From: Aciduricibacillus chroicocephali
GTDB taxonomy: Bacteria; Bacillota; Bacilli; Bacillales; Amphibacillaceae
Length of the DNA: 64,000 bases
Assembly (NCBI RefSeq): GCF_030762805.1
Contig: NZ_CP129113.1
Span: forward strand, 944,001 to 1,008,000
Direction of reading: 5' to 3'
The notes under the pieces were generated by a model, which did not search any database, had not been told where the DNA came from, and saw only the letters and a list, made by a program, of their open reading frames with translations. The position numbers and the translations under genes are program-made. Below are positions 62,360 to 64,000 of the stretch, one piece after another. How positions within the stretch are numbered: position 1 is the first letter of the stretch; each line of letters opens with the position of its first letter.

Positions 62360-63372
62360 GCTTGTTCACATCCATTCTCAATGGAAACTGCATGTGCAAT
62401 TACAGGAATCGAGTCATTCTGATTCATGCTAAGAGGGGAGTGAAGCGCTCCTGTTGCAACGAGCAGAACGCGATTCAATTTACCGCTGAATATTTTTTTC
62501 ATGAAATGACCGTAAGTGGTAACAGCTGCACAAGCCGGTCCACTTCCTCCAGCTTGTACTTGCTGGTCATCTTTATAAATTGTCATACCGCAGTCTTTAT
62601 AATTGGAATCATTCAGTTTAATGCCCTGCTTGCCTAACAATTCCATGGATATGCCATGTCCGATTTTTCCTAGATCGCCTGTTACGATTAAATCATAATA
62701 GGAAGCGTCGACATTGCGTTCTTTTAGGTGGGTTACAATCGTATCAACTGCTGCTGGAGCCATTGCACCGCCCATATTGAAAGGGTCTGTGATCCCCATA
62801 TCGATTACCTTGCCAATGGTTGCTGAAGTAACACTTGGCCCTTTACCTTGTTTGGCTAGAAGCACGCAACCTGCACCGGTAACTGTATGCTGGGCAGTCG
62901 GGGGCTTTTGTCCACCGTATTCAGTCGGATAGCGGAACTGACGCTCGGCCGCAGAGTTATGACTTGACGTGCCGCTGAGCACATAATCCGCACCTTGTCC
63001 GTTAATCAAAAAAGCAGATAGCGCAAGGCTCTCTGTCGTAAGCGCACAGGCACTGAAAAGTCCAAAATAGGGGATCTCCAAAGTTCTTGCCGCGAAAGTC
63101 GTTGGGGTAATCTGATTCGTCAAATCTCCGCTGACAAAAAAGTTCACATTTTTTTCATTAATATTAGCTTTCTTCAAGGCAATATCACATGCTTGTTCCA
63201 TCATCATCGTTTGAGCCTTTTCAAAAGAAGCCTGCTCAAGCCACATGTCGTCATGAAGGAGGTCAAAGTCAGCTGCAATGTTTCCGGCTGCTTCATCTGG
63301 TCCTCCTACAGCTGCTGCAGAGAGAATGACAGGGTTATTTTTGAAAAGCCATGTACGTTTTCCAGTGAGCAT
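62356..63372 (-). CDS. spoVAD: Stage V sporulation protein AD (SpoVAD)
   Basis: A 338-residue thiolase-fold protein: Gly-rich [33 protein letters not shown] near residue 107, and [15 protein letters not shown] near 270. SpoVAD binds dipicolinic acid on the spore inner membrane without being an enzyme. GGGAGGAATGTAA precedes the ATG. Second gene of the spoVAC-spoVAD-spoVAE operon. Confidence 0.96.
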   Translation of the reverse strand: MLTGKRTWLFKNNPVILSAAAVGGPDEAAGNIAADFDLLHDDMWLEQASFEKAQTMMMEQACDIALKKANINEKNVNFFVSGDLTNQITPTTFAARTLEIPYFGLFSACALTTESLALSAFLINGQGADYVLSGTSSHNSAAERQFRYPTEYGGQKPPTAQHTVTGAGCVLLAKQGKGPSVTSATIGKVIDMGITDPFNMGGAMAPAAVDTIVTHLKERNVDASYYDLIVTGDLGKIGHGISMELLGKQGIKLNDSNYKDCGMTIYKDDQQVQAGGSGPACAAVTTYGHFMKKIFSGKLNRVLLVATGALHSPLSMNQNDSIPVIAHAVSIENGCEQA

Positions 63373-63846
63373 TTACATTCCTCCCAGCTTAAGAAATATG
63401 GCTTTGATCAGTCCGATAATAAACGCAGAGAACACACCATAAACGATAACTGGACCGGCGAGCTTCAGCATATTCGAACCAACACCAAGCACATAGCCTT
63501 CAGTCCGATGCTCAATCGCCGAACTAATAACCGCATTCCCAAAACCTGTTACAGGGACAGCTGTTCCCGCTCCAGCAATTTGAGCAAGTCTGTCATACAC
63601 ACCGAAACCTGTCGCCAGCATGGTCAGGAAGATCAGTGTCGCTACCGTTGGGTTTCCAGCTGTCTCTTCGGTGAAGTCGAAGAAATGGATATAAAATGCC
63701 GTTATGCATTGTCCAATAAGACAAATAATACCACCTATCAGAAAGGCTTTAAGACAATTTTTAAAAACAGGTTTTTTCACTTCATGTTTGTCTTGTATTT
63801 TTTTATAGTTTTCGATTTCTTTCGTTTGTTTCTTGCTTTCTGCCAC
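63373..63846 (-). CDS. spoVAC: Stage V sporulation protein AC (SpoVAC)
   Basis: A 157-residue membrane protein with four hydrophobic segments after a basic head and the signature GAGTAVPVTGFGNAVISSAI. SpoVAC acts as a mechanosensitive channel for dipicolinate in B. subtilis. GTG start at 63844-63846 behind AAAGGAATGAAC. It ends immediately before spoVAD. Confidence 0.95.
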   Translation of the reverse strand: MAESKKQTKEIENYKKIQDKHEVKKPVFKNCLKAFLIGGIICLIGQCITAFYIHFFDFTEETAGNPTVATLIFLTMLATGFGVYDRLAQIAGAGTAVPVTGFGNAVISSAIEHRTEGYVLGVGSNMLKLAGPVIVYGVFSAFIIGLIKAIFLKLGGM

Positions 63847-63860
63847 AGTCGTTCATTCCT

Positions 63861-64000
63861 TTACGTTTTTTTACGTGAAAGCTTTGTCAGCCACTCAATT
63901 TTCTGCTTAATATCTATGTTGCTGCCGCTCTTTCTCAGTTCCTGCTCGGCTTTGGCAGTTTCTGTAACCAGTTTGGTGTCACTAGAAATTTCAATTTTTC
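63861..64000 (-). CDS. 3' end of a gene upstream of spoVAC (partial)
   Basis: The last 46 or so codons of a gene whose start is beyond the window. Visible sequence includes KIEISSDTKLVTETAKAEQE, then NIDIKQKIEWLTKLSRKKT and stop TAA at 63861. Highly charged and helical. The stop is 15 bases before the spoVAC start, so it belongs to the same operon. Position suggests a spoVA-operon protein (AA, AB, a YhcN/YlaJ-type lipoprotein or another), but the fragment does not identify it. Confidence 0.6.
   Translation of the reverse strand, partial: KIEISSDTKLVTETAKAEQELRKSGSNIDIKQKIEWLTKLSRKKT

Overview
The window is chromosomal DNA of an endospore-forming member of the Bacillaceae. Evidence seen in the sequence: coat genes of the CotO and CotY/CotZ families, a YjcZ-type small sporulation protein, a spoVAC-spoVAD-spoVAE cluster, a gerA-type germination receptor operon, Bacillus-style strong Shine-Dalgarno sequences with frequent TTG/GTG starts, and a SigB-type promoter. 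Synteny at the left end (RluA pseudouridine synthase, PrpE, CotO, CotZ, YjcG) resembles the yjbO-prpE-cotO-cotZ-yjcG part of Bacillus subtilis, but most later gene order differs. A halotolerant genus such as Virgibacillus, Oceanobacillus or Terribacillus would fit; this is inference, not proof.

Layout. 1-8.5 kb: RNA modification, diadenosine polyphosphate hydrolase, spore coat genes, a DUF421 membrane protein, YjcG and a heterodimeric ABC exporter whose two halves carry complementary degenerate ATPase motifs. 8.6-10.9 kb: a PAS-PAS-GGDEF-EAL cyclic-di-GMP enzyme behind a promoter and a hairpin-rich leader. 11.0-17.3 kb: an accessory region beginning at a tRNA-Val(GAC) gene. The 3' half of that tRNA is repeated 2.6 kb downstream, bracketing an AT-rich segment whose only convincing gene encodes an OLD-family ATPase/Toprim nuclease; a third, decayed copy follows a purine-type module (deaminase, NCS2 permease, GntR regulator) in which an 11-bp palindrome lies before the deaminase and the permease.

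17.4-34.2 kb: YkvA, a lipoprotein, TatA, an RNase HI-like protein, YjzC, a thiamine salvage operon (thiW-thiD-thiM-thiE) under a TPP riboswitch, sbcD-sbcC, an efeO-efeB-efeU iron operon behind a Fur-like box, a PilZ protein and several small sporulation or membrane proteins. 34.2-44.7 kb: a YjaZ-type protease, YppG, an Hsp20 protein, a serine biosynthesis neighbourhood (HAD phosphatase, SerA, class V aminotransferase), a gamma-glutamyltransferase-permease operon, MnmH and a second CotY/CotZ-type protein. 45-64 kb: a Lys/His/Asp-repeat protein, NDH-2, a VanW protein, a chemoreceptor, a YflT stress protein with SigB promoter, an unidentified transporter, a formate dehydrogenase pair, a zinc-less MDR reductase, then gerA-gerB-gerC plus a 54-residue gene that could be a D subunit, and spoVAC-AD-AE.

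How genes work together. The EfeB peroxidase has a twin-arginine signal and a TatA gene is 10 kb away. The cyclic-di-GMP enzyme and the PilZ protein could be maker/breaker and receiver of the same signal. SpoVA proteins move dipicolinic acid and GerA-type receptors trigger its release, so the right end is a germination cluster. The accessory segment at tRNA-Val is the best candidate for something undescribed: a nearly minimal, integrase-less island carrying one likely phage-defence gene.
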